A stretch of DNA of 52,672 nucleotides from UMGS1696 sp964463375 (GCA_964463375.1 CAYXBQ010000017.1:1-52672), one strand, 5' to 3'. Positions 8,538 through 16,788 are shown, counted from the stretch's first letter. The notes: generated by a model not told the origin, from the sequence alone. Numbers and translations are program-made.

Positions 8538-10124
8538 ATGGCAAACACGAATCAATTCGAAAATATCCCTGCCGAGAAGTTCCAATTTGCCAAAAAGACC
8601 GACCTTTCTCACGACAAAAAGCTGGCTACCAAGCCGGTGAGCTATTTCCAGGGTGCTTTCAATCGCTTCAGCAAAAATAAGGGTGCCGTGGTCGGTGGGA
8701 TCGTGGTGCTGTGTCTGGTGCTTTTTGCGATCATCGCCCCGTTCTTCACCGCATTTAAGCCCGCCTACTACGACATGATGTACGCCTATGTTTCGCCCAA
8801 GAACAACCTGTTTGACAAAATGGGTCTGGATTTCTGGGACGGCTGTAAGGTCAAGGACACCAACAAAGTCGGCTATCTCCGGGACCTTGCCATGATGCAG
8901 GAAACGGGCCGAGACGTGATCAAGGATGGCGAATACACCATCAATGAGGAAGGCAATTATATCTACCGGTACGACACGTACTATGGCGTGGGCTTTGGCA
9001 AGTACAAGATCATCTCCCGGGAGGAATATGCCGCGCTCCAGGCCTACCAGAACGAGACCGGTATCCAGGTGCTGTATCCGGTGGTCTCCATTTCCGAACG
9101 GAACAAGATGCTGGAAAAGAACAAGTACGATGCCAACATCTATTATAAGGTAGAGAATCCCCAGGCATCGGTGCTTCGTCCCAAGCTGGATGCAGACGGC
9201 AACCTCATTCCGAACTATTGGACATACGAGGAAGGCGACGCCTCTGCCACCATGTCCAAGTACGACTCCCTCCGGATCGAGGGACAGAACGGCTTTACCG
9301 AGGACGGCAAGACCTACTACTATGCCTACGGTCGTGAAGTGGACGGCGGTGTCGAGGTGCGGGTGGAATACTATGAGTATTACATCTACAACCATACCCG
9401 CGTGAAAAACGACGGTATCACCGAGCCCCACTTCCTCTTTGGTACCACCGAGACCGGGAAGGACATCTTTGCCTGTCTCGCCTATGGTGCCCGGTTCTCC
9501 TTTATCTTCGCCAGCGTCGTAGCCGTGGTGAACTTCATCGTCGGCGTGATCTGGGGTTCCATCGCCGGGTACTTTGGCGGTCGAGTGGACCTGTTTATGG
9601 AGCGTTTTTCCGAAATTTTGGGTGCTGTGCCCACCATGATCGTGATCACGCTGTTGAAATACCACATGGGCTCCACCAGCCAGGCTTTGGTGCTGTTCAT
9701 CGCCTTCTTTGCCACCGGCTGGATCGGCATGGCAGGTACGACCCGTATGCAGTTCTACCGCTTCAAGAACCAGGAATACGTCCTTGCCGCCAGAACACTG
9801 GGGGCTAGCAACAAGCGGATCATGTTCAAGCATATCTTCCCCAACGGTCTGGGTACCATCGTGACCAGCGTGGCACTGGTGATCCCGTCCATGATCTATT
9901 CGGAGACCAGCCTGTCGTACCTGGGTATCATCAACCTGGAAGCCGGGAACACCACCAGTGTGGGTACGCTGATCGCCGCCGGACAAAAATCCATCATGGC
10001 AAATGCGGCGTATGTCTCCTTCTTCCCCTGCGCATTCTTAGTGCTGCTGATGCTGAGCTTCAACCTGTTCGGCAACGGTCTGCGGGATGCGTTCAACCCG
10101 TCGCTGAGAGGATCGGAGGATTAA
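8538..10124 (+). CDS. oppC: oligopeptide ABC transporter permease (OppC type) with a large extracytoplasmic insertion
   Basis: 528 aa, against about 300 for typical OppC. The N-terminal cytoplasmic segment and first membrane helix (about residues 48-74, VVGGIVVLCLVLFAIIAPFF) are normal. Residues about 76-296 form an extra, Tyr- and charge-rich domain that would face outside the cell. From about 298 the canonical permease resumes with LFGTTETGKDIFACLAYGAR (family pattern LGTDxxGRDxxSRxxYGAR), and the EAA loop is EYVLAARTLGASNKRIMFKHIFPNGLG. The insertion lies exactly where a binding protein docks, suggesting a permease-fused accessory or docking domain. It sits between oppB (2-base gap) and oppD (3-base gap). 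Confidence 0.92.
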   Translation: MANTNQFENIPAEKFQFAKKTDLSHDKKLATKPVSYFQGAFNRFSKNKGAVVGGIVVLCLVLFAIIAPFFTAFKPAYYDMMYAYVSPKNNLFDKMGLDFWDGCKVKDTNKVGYLRDLAMMQETGRDVIKDGEYTINEEGNYIYRYDTYYGVGFGKYKIISREEYAALQAYQNETGIQVLYPVVSISERNKMLEKNKYDANIYYKVENPQASVLRPKLDADGNLIPNYWTYEEGDASATMSKYDSLRIEGQNGFTEDGKTYYYAYGREVDGGVEVRVEYYEYYIYNHTRVKNDGITEPHFLFGTTETGKDIFACLAYGARFSFIFASVVAVVNFIVGVIWGSIAGYFGGRVDLFMERFSEILGAVPTMIVITLLKYHMGSTSQALVLFIAFFATGWIGMAGTTRMQFYRFKNQEYVLAARTLGASNKRIMFKHIFPNGLGTIVTSVALVIPSMIYSETSLSYLGIINLEAGNTTSVGTLIAAGQKSIMANAAYVSFFPCAFLVLLMLSFNLFGNGLRDAFNPSLRGSED

Positions 10125-10127
10125 GAT

Positions 10128-12374
10128 ATGCATACTATGGAAAAAGAAGTAAAACTATCGGTCAATAATCTGAGAATGTCCTTCCGCACGGATGCAGGTA
10201 AGGTACAGGCGGCACGGGATATTTCCTTCGATCTGTACAAGGGCGAGACCCTGGCCATCGTGGGGGAATCCGGTTCCGGCAAGTCGGTGACCGCAAAGGC
10301 CATCATGGGGATCTCTGCGGTCAATGCCATCCACGAAGGTGGCGAGATCCTGTATGACGGCAAGGACCTGATGCGGATCCCGGAGGAAGAAATGCACAAG
10401 CTCCGTGGGGACAAGATCGCCATGATCTTCCAGGACCCGCTGTCAGCACTCAACCCCATCATGCGGGTGGGCAAGCAGATCACCGAGGCCATGCTGCTCA
10501 AGAACAAGGCGAACCGGCACGAAGGTCGTGAAGCCTTCAACAAAATGCTGGCAGACCTTTCCGAGATGACCGTTGCGGCACTGAACGCCGGTGCCCAGAG
10601 CGATATTCCGGCGGCCGAGGTACCGCAGTATATCAAGACCTTTGACAATTTCAATATCTGCGCCATCCAGCTGGAGAACAGCTACAACACAGCCCATACG
10701 GCTGCCGAGGAGCTGATCGCCATCATCGACGAGTTCCTGTTCCTGACCGAAAAGAAGCAAAAGGTGGATGTGGTGTCCACCCTCAACCTGATCGAGCATA
10801 AGCTGGCAGACATCCAGGACAAGTATTTCACGGTGAGCTACACCGAGGTGCTGAACGGCTATAAGGCAGAGCTGGCTACGGTCAAGCGTGCCGAAAAAGC
10901 CAAGCTGACCATCGTGGACAGCGTGAAAAAGGTCGTCACCATGAGTGCCAGCAAGCTCGAGGCCTCCCAGGAAACGGCAGATACGCTGGCAAAGATCCGG
11001 GAGACCGCCGAAAAAATGCTGGCCGAACCCCGGTACGACTTCTTCCGCATTGGGTACTATATCTACAAGCATCCCGATGAGGATCTGAGCAAAATGCCCG
11101 CCGAACAGGCAAACGAAATGGCCTACAAGTTCCTGAACGAGGACTTCATGGATTCGTTCATCCAGCTGGAAAAGATCGCCGTACAGTACTCCAACGACAA
11201 AATGCTGGAGAACAAAAGGAAGGCCATCGAGATGTTGGAGAGCGCGGTCCAGTTCTTTGAGAAGGGCAACTTCAACGAAAAGGATGCGGAGGAGCTTTGC
11301 AAGCGTTTGGACACCAGCGTCCGTACCACCATCGACCCCCTGTCCCCGGTGAAGGACAGCTTAGCCTATACCTCCGGCGGCGCACTGACCCGTGAGGTGG
11401 AGAAGTATTTCTTCTACATCAAGAACAATCCCAAGGAGGAGGAACGCTTCGCCAAGCAAACGGCCAAGAGAGAAGCGTTGCTTGCCAAGGGGAAGACGGT
11501 GGATTGGGAGGTCATTCCCAAGTCCGTCATCGATCCGGCAGAGCAGATCAAGGCCATCGTTTCCGTGATCGACCGTGTGATCGTCAAGTTCCGGTCGGAT
11601 CTGGACAATGCGGCAAGCTTCGATGTGGACAAGCGCTGCATCGAGATCATCGATTTCCTGAAGGAAAAGGCATCCCAGGTGGTCAACACGCTGACCAAGC
11701 GGATCGCCAAGGAAAAGGCCATCAAGCTCATGGAAGAGGTCGGTATCCCCGAACCCCGGATCCGCTACAGACAGTATCCCTTCGAGTTCTCCGGCGGTAT
11801 GCGGCAGCGTATCGTTATCGCCATCGCACTGTCCGCCAATCCCGACATCCTGATCTGTGACGAGCCCACCACGGCACTGGACGTGACCATCCAGGCACAG
11901 ATCCTGGAGCTGATCAATCGCCTGAAGAAGGAGCACAATCTGTCCATCATCTTCATCACCCATGACTTAGGCGTTGTTGCCAATATGGCAGACCGGATCG
12001 CCGTCATGTACGCCGGGAAGATCGTGGAATACGGCACGGCAAACGAGGTGTTCTACAATCCCCAGCATCCCTACACCTGGGCACTGCTGTCGTCTATGCC
12101 CGACCTGGACACCAACGAAAAGCTGGATGCCATTCCCGGTACGCCGCCGAACATGATCTATCCGCCTGTGGGAGATGCATTTGCGGCACGGAACAAATAT
12201 GCGCTGGAGATCGATTTTGAAAGACAGCCGCCCATGTACGAGGTCACGCCCACGCACTATGCGGCGACATGGCTGCTCCATCCCAATGCGCCCAAGGTTG
12301 AAATGCCCAAGATCATCACAGAGCGTATCAAGCGTATGAAGGAAAGGGGAGGCAACAATGGCGAACAACAATAA
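10128..12374 (+). CDS. oppD: oligopeptide ABC transporter ATPase (OppD type) with a ~390-aa helical insertion
   Basis: 748 aa, against about 330 for typical OppD. Walker A GESGSGKS is at 46-53 and the Q-loop FQDP at 101-104. The LSGGQ-type signature SGGMRQR comes only at about 555-561, followed by Walker B ILICDEPTTALD, the H-loop ITHD and the family C-terminus (NPQHPYTWALLSSMP). In ordinary OppD the Q-loop to signature distance is about 65 residues; here about 390 extra, largely α-helical and charged residues (roughly 131-520) sit in the helical subdomain that contacts the permease. All catalytic motifs are intact, so it should hydrolyse ATP. A GGAGG lies upstream of 10128; an alternative ATG at 10137 is 3 codons in. 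It overlaps oppF by 17 bases. Confidence 0.92.
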   Translation: MHTMEKEVKLSVNNLRMSFRTDAGKVQAARDISFDLYKGETLAIVGESGSGKSVTAKAIMGISAVNAIHEGGEILYDGKDLMRIPEEEMHKLRGDKIAMIFQDPLSALNPIMRVGKQITEAMLLKNKANRHEGREAFNKMLADLSEMTVAALNAGAQSDIPAAEVPQYIKTFDNFNICAIQLENSYNTAHTAAEELIAIIDEFLFLTEKKQKVDVVSTLNLIEHKLADIQDKYFTVSYTEVLNGYKAELATVKRAEKAKLTIVDSVKKVVTMSASKLEASQETADTLAKIRETAEKMLAEPRYDFFRIGYYIYKHPDEDLSKMPAEQANEMAYKFLNEDFMDSFIQLEKIAVQYSNDKMLENKRKAIEMLESAVQFFEKGNFNEKDAEELCKRLDTSVRTTIDPLSPVKDSLAYTSGGALTREVEKYFFYIKNNPKEEERFAKQTAKREALLAKGKTVDWEVIPKSVIDPAEQIKAIVSVIDRVIVKFRSDLDNAASFDVDKRCIEIIDFLKEKASQVVNTLTKRIAKEKAIKLMEEVGIPEPRIRYRQYPFEFSGGMRQRIVIAIALSANPDILICDEPTTALDVTIQAQILELINRLKKEHNLSIIFITHDLGVVANMADRIAVMYAGKIVEYGTANEVFYNPQHPYTWALLSSMPDLDTNEKLDAIPGTPPNMIYPPVGDAFAARNKYALEIDFERQPPMYEVTPTHYAATWLLHPNAPKVEMPKIITERIKRMKERGGNNGEQQ

Positions 12375-13605
12375 CGAGGTTTTGCTGAAGGTCGATCACC
12401 TGTGTCAGTATTTCCGCATGGGACACAAGGATCTGAAGGCCGTGGACGATGTCAGCTTCGAGATCAAAAAGGGCGAGGCCTTTGGTCTGGTGGGAGAATC
12501 CGGTTGCGGAAAGACCACCACGGGCCGCTCCATCATCAAGCTGTACGACATCACCTCCGGTAATGTGTACTTCAAGGGACAGCGAGTCAGCGCCGGTACC
12601 CGTTCCTACAAGGATGCCATAGCAAAGGCAAAGACAGAATCGGCAGAGAAGATCAAAAATCTACGTTCAGCAGGTTCTGCCGAGGCAAAGGCGGAGATCG
12701 AGCGGATCCAGCGGGAGCTGCAAGAGACCATCACCGAAAACAAACGGCTCATGCGGGAAGCACAAGCGGACTGCAAGGGTGTCGATAAGCGGTACGCAGC
12801 CACAAGGGTCGCCGAGCTGGAGAAGGAATATAACGAAAAGTTCGCCGCCGCTGCCAACGATCCCGCAAAAACCCAGACCTTGCAGCAGGAATACAAGAAC
12901 AAGCTGCGTGTTGCCAAAAAGAGCAAGCTGATCACCCAGATCCAGATGATCTTCCAGGACCCCATCGCCTCTCTGGACCCCCGTATGACCGTCCGGGACA
13001 TCATCGCAGAAGGGCTGGTCATCAATGGTGTGACCGACAAGGATTACATCAATGAGAAGGTCTATGAGATCCTGGAAACGGTTGGCCTGGTACGGGAGCA
13101 TGCAGACCGGTATCCCCACGAGTTCTCCGGTGGGCAGCGGCAGCGTATCGGTATCGCCAGAGCCGTCGTCATGCAGCCCGAAATGATCATCGCAGACGAG
13201 CCCATCTCCGCTCTGGACGTATCCATCCAGGCACAGGTCATCAATCTGCTGAACGACCTGCGGGACCAGTTGGGGCTCACCATCCTCTTTATCGCCCATG
13301 ACCTTTCTGTGGTCAAGTATTTCTCTGACCGAATCGGTGTCATGTACTTTGGGAAAATGGTGGAGCTGGCCGATTCCGAGGAGCTGTTCAAGAACCCGTT
13401 GCATCCCTACACACGTTCGCTGCTGTCGGCCATTCCGCTGCCGGACCCGGTCTATGAGAAGCAGCGTGTGCGTTTGACCTACAACCCCCTTGCCGAGCAC
13501 GACTATTCGGTGGACACGCCTTCCTTCCGGGAGATCGCCCCGGGGCATTTCGTACACTGCAACAATGCCGAGGAAGAAAAGTACAAGCAGATGCTCCACG
13601 GATGA
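12358..13605 (+). CDS. oppF: oligopeptide ABC transporter ATPase (OppF type) with a coiled-coil insertion
   Basis: 415 aa. Walker A GESGCGKTT is at 46-54, the Q-loop FQDP at 199-202 and the signature SGGQRQR near 258, followed by Walker B MIIADEPISALD, H-loop IAHD and the OppF C-terminus (NPLHPYTRSLLSAIPLPDP, EIAPGHFVHC). Residues about 79-190 are an extra Ala/Glu/Lys/Arg-rich helical stretch between Walker A and the Q-loop, strongly suggestive of a coiled coil. It would form the second nucleotide-binding domain with OppD. The start overlaps the end of oppD by 17 bases, with AAGGGGAGG upstream. The insertion site differs from that in OppD, so the two insertions arose separately or rearranged. 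Confidence 0.92.
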   Translation: MANNNNEVLLKVDHLCQYFRMGHKDLKAVDDVSFEIKKGEAFGLVGESGCGKTTTGRSIIKLYDITSGNVYFKGQRVSAGTRSYKDAIAKAKTESAEKIKNLRSAGSAEAKAEIERIQRELQETITENKRLMREAQADCKGVDKRYAATRVAELEKEYNEKFAAAANDPAKTQTLQQEYKNKLRVAKKSKLITQIQMIFQDPIASLDPRMTVRDIIAEGLVINGVTDKDYINEKVYEILETVGLVREHADRYPHEFSGGQRQRIGIARAVVMQPEMIIADEPISALDVSIQAQVINLLNDLRDQLGLTILFIAHDLSVVKYFSDRIGVMYFGKMVELADSEELFKNPLHPYTRSLLSAIPLPDPVYEKQRVRLTYNPLAEHDYSVDTPSFREIAPGHFVHCNNAEEEKYKQMLHG

Positions 13606-13623
13606 AACGGATGGTCAAGAAAA

Positions 13624-14049
13624 TTGCAAACAGATAAGAAAAAAGTATTGACCAAATATGCCGTTTGCATTGCCGTAGCCGCCCTGCTCACGTTGGCTGT
13701 ATTCGCCATGAAAGGCTTTTTTACGGATCGTATCGAAGCCAATATGGCGATACTGGCCGACGGGTTCACGGTCTCCGGCGTGCTGCTGACGGCCTTTGCG
13801 GGGCTGTTCTACGTGAGCAGCGAGGGCGCATTCATCGGCATCGGCTTTGTGCTGCGGAATATCGTGCAGGCGTTTCTCCCCATGGGCAGACGCCACCACG
13901 AGTTCTACGGTCAATACCGGGAGCGCAAGCTGGGCGAGATCCGGAAGCGAGACGATCACTGTCTGCTGGTGGTAGGACTGAGCTTTCTGGCGATCGGGAT
14001 CCTGTTCAACGGGATCTGGTACGTGCAATACTACCAGCCCCCCGCCTGA
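13624..14049 (+). CDS. DUF3899-like small membrane protein
   Basis: A 141-aa protein, reading in the same frame as oppF just after its stop. Three hydrophobic segments can be seen: about 10-29, 44-66 (LADGFTVSGVLLTAFAGLFYVSSEG) and 112-133. The pattern of a helix, then DGFxVSGVLL, a basic loop (GRRHHEFYGQYRERK) and a final helix resembles DUF3899 proteins. No ATG is available in frame; the first usable codon is TTG at 13624, with only a weak ribosome binding site, so expression may depend on translation through oppF 18 bases away. A strong terminator follows at 14103. The function is unknown. Confidence 0.65.
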   Translation: MQTDKKKVLTKYAVCIAVAALLTLAVFAMKGFFTDRIEANMAILADGFTVSGVLLTAFAGLFYVSSEGAFIGIGFVLRNIVQAFLPMGRRHHEFYGQYRERKLGEIRKRDDHCLLVVGLSFLAIGILFNGIWYVQYYQPPA

Positions 14050-14102
14050 CCGATTTGCACAAAAACGACGGTATCCCAAACGATACCGCCGTACTCCAAT
14101 AC

Positions 14103-14152
14103 AAAGAGCGCACAGATCTGGTTTTAGAAAATCGATCTGTACGCTCTTTTTG
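14103..14152 (+). terminator. intrinsic terminator at the end of the opp operon
   Basis: AAAGAGCG-C-ACAGATC pairs with GATCTGT-A-CGCTCTTTT, followed by TTTTTGTTTTG. It closes the rightward opp/DUF3899 unit and lies just before the convergent small-gene cassette. Confidence 0.88.
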
Positions 14153-14178
14153 TTTTGCATATATGCTGCCGCAAAAGC

Positions 14179-14334
14179 CTATTTCTTCCTTAGCTTGTCC
14201 GCCGGAGTGGGTACCAGCTTGGACTGAGGCTTGTGGCATTTGGGGCATATCATCCCCATGTTGCCGGTGCTGGGATTATAGGTGTACCGATGCCGGCAAT
14301 GCTCACAGGTGCGAAACATCGTGCGAATGGACAT
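14179..14334 (-). CDS. small zinc-ribbon protein (51 aa)
   Basis: A 51-residue protein with two CxxC pairs (Cys10/Cys13 and Cys30/Cys33) 16 residues apart, the arrangement of a zinc ribbon. A basic tail, KLVPTPADKLRKK, follows. The start is supported by AAAGGAGG at 14341-14348, 7 bases upstream. It is the third gene of a leftward trio of small proteins (14179-15012). The family is not recognised; nucleic-acid binding or a redox/structural zinc site is possible. Confidence 0.7.
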   Translation of the reverse strand: MSIRTMFRTCEHCRHRYTYNPSTGNMGMICPKCHKPQSKLVPTPADKLRKK

Positions 14335-14410
14335 ATGCTACCTCCTTTTACTTGGATACAGGAGCTTCCCCCCCGAAAACCGTACCCTGTCCGAACAGCA
14401 CAGGGCAAGG

Positions 14411-14671
14411 TCATCCAATTTTGATCCATCTATGCTTGTGGTCACTGGTCTTGCCACAGTAGCCGCCGGTAAGTGGACGAAGACCATTTAGCGATGAATG
14501 TGTCACACCGCATTTGGAACATTGCCACTTTGTGGGCTTTTCTACGACCTTAGTCCATCTGTGCTGATGGTCACTGGATCTGCCGCAGTAACCGCCCGCA
14601 ATAGGCCGAAGTCCAAATGTGGTTTGTGTGACCCCACACAGTTTGCATTGCCATGTTGTAGTTGCCATCAT
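14411..14671 (-). CDS. small protein of two tandem Cys3-His2 zinc-binding repeats
   Basis: An 86-aa protein made almost entirely of two copies of a unit of about 40 residues: WQCKLCGVTQ...LRPIAGGYCG...DHQHRW and WQCSKCGVTH...LRPLTGGYCG...DHKHRW. Each copy has C-x2-C-x16/17-C-x5-H-x-H, with conserved flanking Trp residues (Cys9, 12, 29, His35, 37; Cys51, 54, 72, His78, 80). This strongly implies one zinc ion per repeat. Two adjacent ATGs (14671 and 14668) follow AAAGGAG; the second has the better spacing. It lies between a zinc-ribbon protein and a helical protein in the same cassette. I do not recognise a named family. Confidence 0.75.
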   Translation of the reverse strand: MMATTTWQCKLCGVTQTTFGLRPIAGGYCGRSSDHQHRWTKVVEKPTKWQCSKCGVTHSSLNGLRPLTGGYCGKTSDHKHRWIKIG

Positions 14672-14691
14672 ACCGCTCCTTTACGAAAGCT

Positions 14692-15012
14692 TCAATCCTT
14701 GTACTTTTCGTACTGCTCCATGTAATACTCGTATTGCTCTCTGTCCCCGCTTTTTCTGGCGAGATCGGCGTATTTCTTGGCATTGGATGCCATCTGGTGC
14801 CGGGTCTTTGCTTCCATTCTGGAGTCCAAACCTTCCAGTCTTTCGGTGTTGCCACCCAGCGCACGTGCGCCCTTCAGGCTTGCATCCTTGGCAGCGCCGA
14901 ACACCTCAGACCCGATCTCAAAGCCGGCCGTGTCCGAGATCCCCTTCAAAATGGCACTGGCCGTTCCCGTTGTTGCAAGTGCCGCCTTACCGATAAATTT
15001 TAAAATTCCCAT
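14692..15012 (-). CDS. small helical protein of unknown function (106 aa)
   Basis: The first gene of the small-protein trio, with a strong GGAGGTGA ribosome binding site. Residues 1-55 are Gly/Ala-rich and moderately hydrophobic (MGILKFIGKAALATTGTASA...), like an amphipathic or membrane-associated helix. Residues 60-106 are charged and helical, ending in YEYYMEQYEKYKD. A TATAAT with TGG in front lies at about 15045-15052 on this strand, but its -35 is poor. It ends 20 bases before the next gene, so the three small proteins are probably co-transcribed. No function can be assigned. Confidence 0.65.
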   Translation of the reverse strand: MGILKFIGKAALATTGTASAILKGISDTAGFEIGSEVFGAAKDASLKGARALGGNTERLEGLDSRMEAKTRHQMASNAKKYADLARKSGDREQYEYYMEQYEKYKD

Positions 15013-15160
15013 GTGATGATCACCTCCATTTGCCTATATTATACCACGGCAATAGGACAAATGGCTGTCTCGATAAAAAAACATATCCACGGATCTCTCA
15101 TTTGGCGACATTTTTTTGCGTGCGATAGACATGGCGCAGGCGGCGATGGCATGGGCTGGC

Positions 15161-16138
15161 TCATTTTCGATAATGGTCGCACATTTTCTCGATCTCCCTT
15201 TGCATTTCCTCCACAAATTCCGTAGGAGAAAGGACCTTCACCCATGCGCCCTGGCTCAGCAGCCACATCTTGATCCCGTCTCCGTAGACCTCCGCCTCGA
15301 TGAGATACTTCTTTTCCCCCAGCCGCTCGATGATCTGGGCAGTGGGCAGCTTATCCAAAACCGCCTGCACCGAAGGACCGTTGAACTCGAATCGAATGGT
15401 GCGCAGCTTGCCCGGCCACATGAACAGGCTCCGCTTGCGCAAAAGACCCTCGTCAAAATCGATGGGTGCAGGGTTGTCCTCGTTCCGACGGTGCACCGTG
15501 ATCCCCTTGATGCGGTCGATGCGAAAATAATAGGGTTTGTCCCCGTTGCCGTCTGCCAGAAAGGCGATCAGGTAGAAATAATAATCGGCGAACAGCACCG
15601 AGACCGGCCGGATCCGATGGGTGACCCACTTTCTGTCCATGCGATAGTATTCGATGCTGATCTCCCGCCGGTCTGTGATGCAGTCCACCAGCTTCCAAAG
15701 ATTTTCCTCTACGCTCTCGCAATCGTGATTGACCTCCGGGTAGTGGTACAGCTCCTTGCGGATCAGCTCGTTCAGCTTGGGTCGATCCTCCGGCGTGGTG
15801 AACTTTTTCAGCTTGTCGATCAGGGTCAGCAGCTCCATTTTGGAGAAGGCTCTGGCACCGATCATCACCTCCACCAGCGCAAACAGCTCCTTGTTGGTCA
15901 AAAATTCGTCCATATACAGCCGATAGCATTTGTCGCTGTAGGAATATTGCAGCTCCGTGTTCCCCACTAGGTCACGATGGTCGGCTAAGAAATCCTTGAG
16001 CTCGTTGATGCTGCGTGTGATGCTTTTGGTAGACACGCCATAGGCATTGGCAAGGGCCTGCACCGACAGATCCTCTCCACGGAGCCCCCGAAAAAAGATC
16101 TCCAAAACACGATATTGCTTGGTGTTTTCCATGGCCAT
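15161..16138 (-). CDS. HTH/WYL-domain transcriptional regulator
   Basis: A 325-aa regulator. Residues about 5-65 are a DeoR-like winged helix (VLEIFFRGLRGEDLSVQALANAYGVSTKSITRSINELKDFL). Residues about 150-240 are a WYL domain containing ISIEYYRMDRKWVTHRIRPVSVLFADYYFYLIAF and YYFRIDRIKGITV, and the remainder is the WCX extension. WYL domains bind nucleotides or nucleic-acid ligands and often control stress, DNA-damage or defence genes. The gene has its own promoter (16197-16225), and the small-protein cassette lies downstream in the same direction, so these genes are a reasonable but unproven target. Confidence 0.88.
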   Translation of the reverse strand: MAMENTKQYRVLEIFFRGLRGEDLSVQALANAYGVSTKSITRSINELKDFLADHRDLVGNTELQYSYSDKCYRLYMDEFLTNKELFALVEVMIGARAFSKMELLTLIDKLKKFTTPEDRPKLNELIRKELYHYPEVNHDCESVEENLWKLVDCITDRREISIEYYRMDRKWVTHRIRPVSVLFADYYFYLIAFLADGNGDKPYYFRIDRIKGITVHRRNEDNPAPIDFDEGLLRKRSLFMWPGKLRTIRFEFNGPSVQAVLDKLPTAQIIERLGEKKYLIEAEVYGDGIKMWLLSQGAWVKVLSPTEFVEEMQREIEKMCDHYRK

Positions 16139-16196
16139 CCCTCCTTTTTACGATAAAATACCGAACGTGTGTTTGCTTTACACGATACATACGGAT

Positions 16197-16225
16197 AGTA
16201 TACACCAAAATGCGTCCGTTTGCAA
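16197..16225 (-). promoter_or_regulatory. promoter of the WYL regulator gene
   Basis: On the minus strand: TTGCAA (16220-16225), 17-bp spacer, TATACT (16197-16202). It lies about 60 bases before the start codon. Confidence 0.75.
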
Positions 16226-16258
16226 TAGGCTTTGGAAAACTTTCCGGGATCCCAGGAC

Positions 16259-16292
16259 AAAAAAAGTCGGTACCGCAGGGAGCAGTACCGAC
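16259..16292 (-). terminator. intrinsic terminator of the BlaI-like gene
   Basis: An 8-bp perfect stem, GTCGGTAC (16266-16273) and GTACCGAC (16285-16292), followed on the minus strand by seven T residues. Confidence 0.9.
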
Positions 16293-16303
16293 AGCATGTC
16301 GTA

Positions 16304-16696
16304 TTATTTGGCATCTAAGGCAGCTTTCAGGTCGGCAATGTCCATTTCGCTCAGATCGGAGGTGCGGATCACCTCCAGCAGCAGCTCCATGGGATCGTCT
16401 AAGAAGGCACGGTGGACGAAATCACCGGCGATGAATCGGCGGTATGCATGTACATCGACCACGGGGGTATAGCAGTTAGAGCGACCGATCTTTTCGATGG
16501 TCACGAAGCCCTTTGCCGCCAGGCGGTTGATCAGGGTCAGGACGGTGGTCAGCTTCAAGCGGTTCAGCGCAGGGAAGTGCTTGACGACCATGGTGGCAGT
16601 GATCCCCTTCTCGCCTTCCTCATAGAGCGCCCAGATCGCTTCCATGATCTCCAGCTCGCTTTCCGGCAGCTTAATGAATTCTTTGTGGTCAGACAT
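16304..16696 (-). CDS. BlaI/MecI/CopY-family transcriptional repressor
   Basis: A 130-aa repressor. The N-terminal winged helix is classic: LPESELEIMEAIWALYEEGEKGITATMVVKHF, then LKLTTVLTLINRLAAKGFVTIEKIGRSNCYTPVV. A helical dimerisation tail follows. The start at 16696 is chosen because CAGGAGGAATACGT precedes it; the frame stays open to 16762 without a ribosome binding site. Family members are usually paired with a BlaR1-type membrane protease; none is nearby. A consensus promoter (16789-16817) and a terminator show that it is a single-gene unit. The target is unknown. Confidence 0.88.
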   Translation of the reverse strand: MSDHKEFIKLPESELEIMEAIWALYEEGEKGITATMVVKHFPALNRLKLTTVLTLINRLAAKGFVTIEKIGRSNCYTPVVDVHAYRRFIAGDFVHRAFLDDPMELLLEVIRTSDLSEMDIADLKAALDAK

Positions 16697-16788
16697 ACGT
16701 ATTCCTCCTGTATTTGTGGATCCTGACGAAAGCATGCTGTCTCTGGCAACAGATGCACCCAAAAAAGATCCCTCGATAAGATAGTTAT

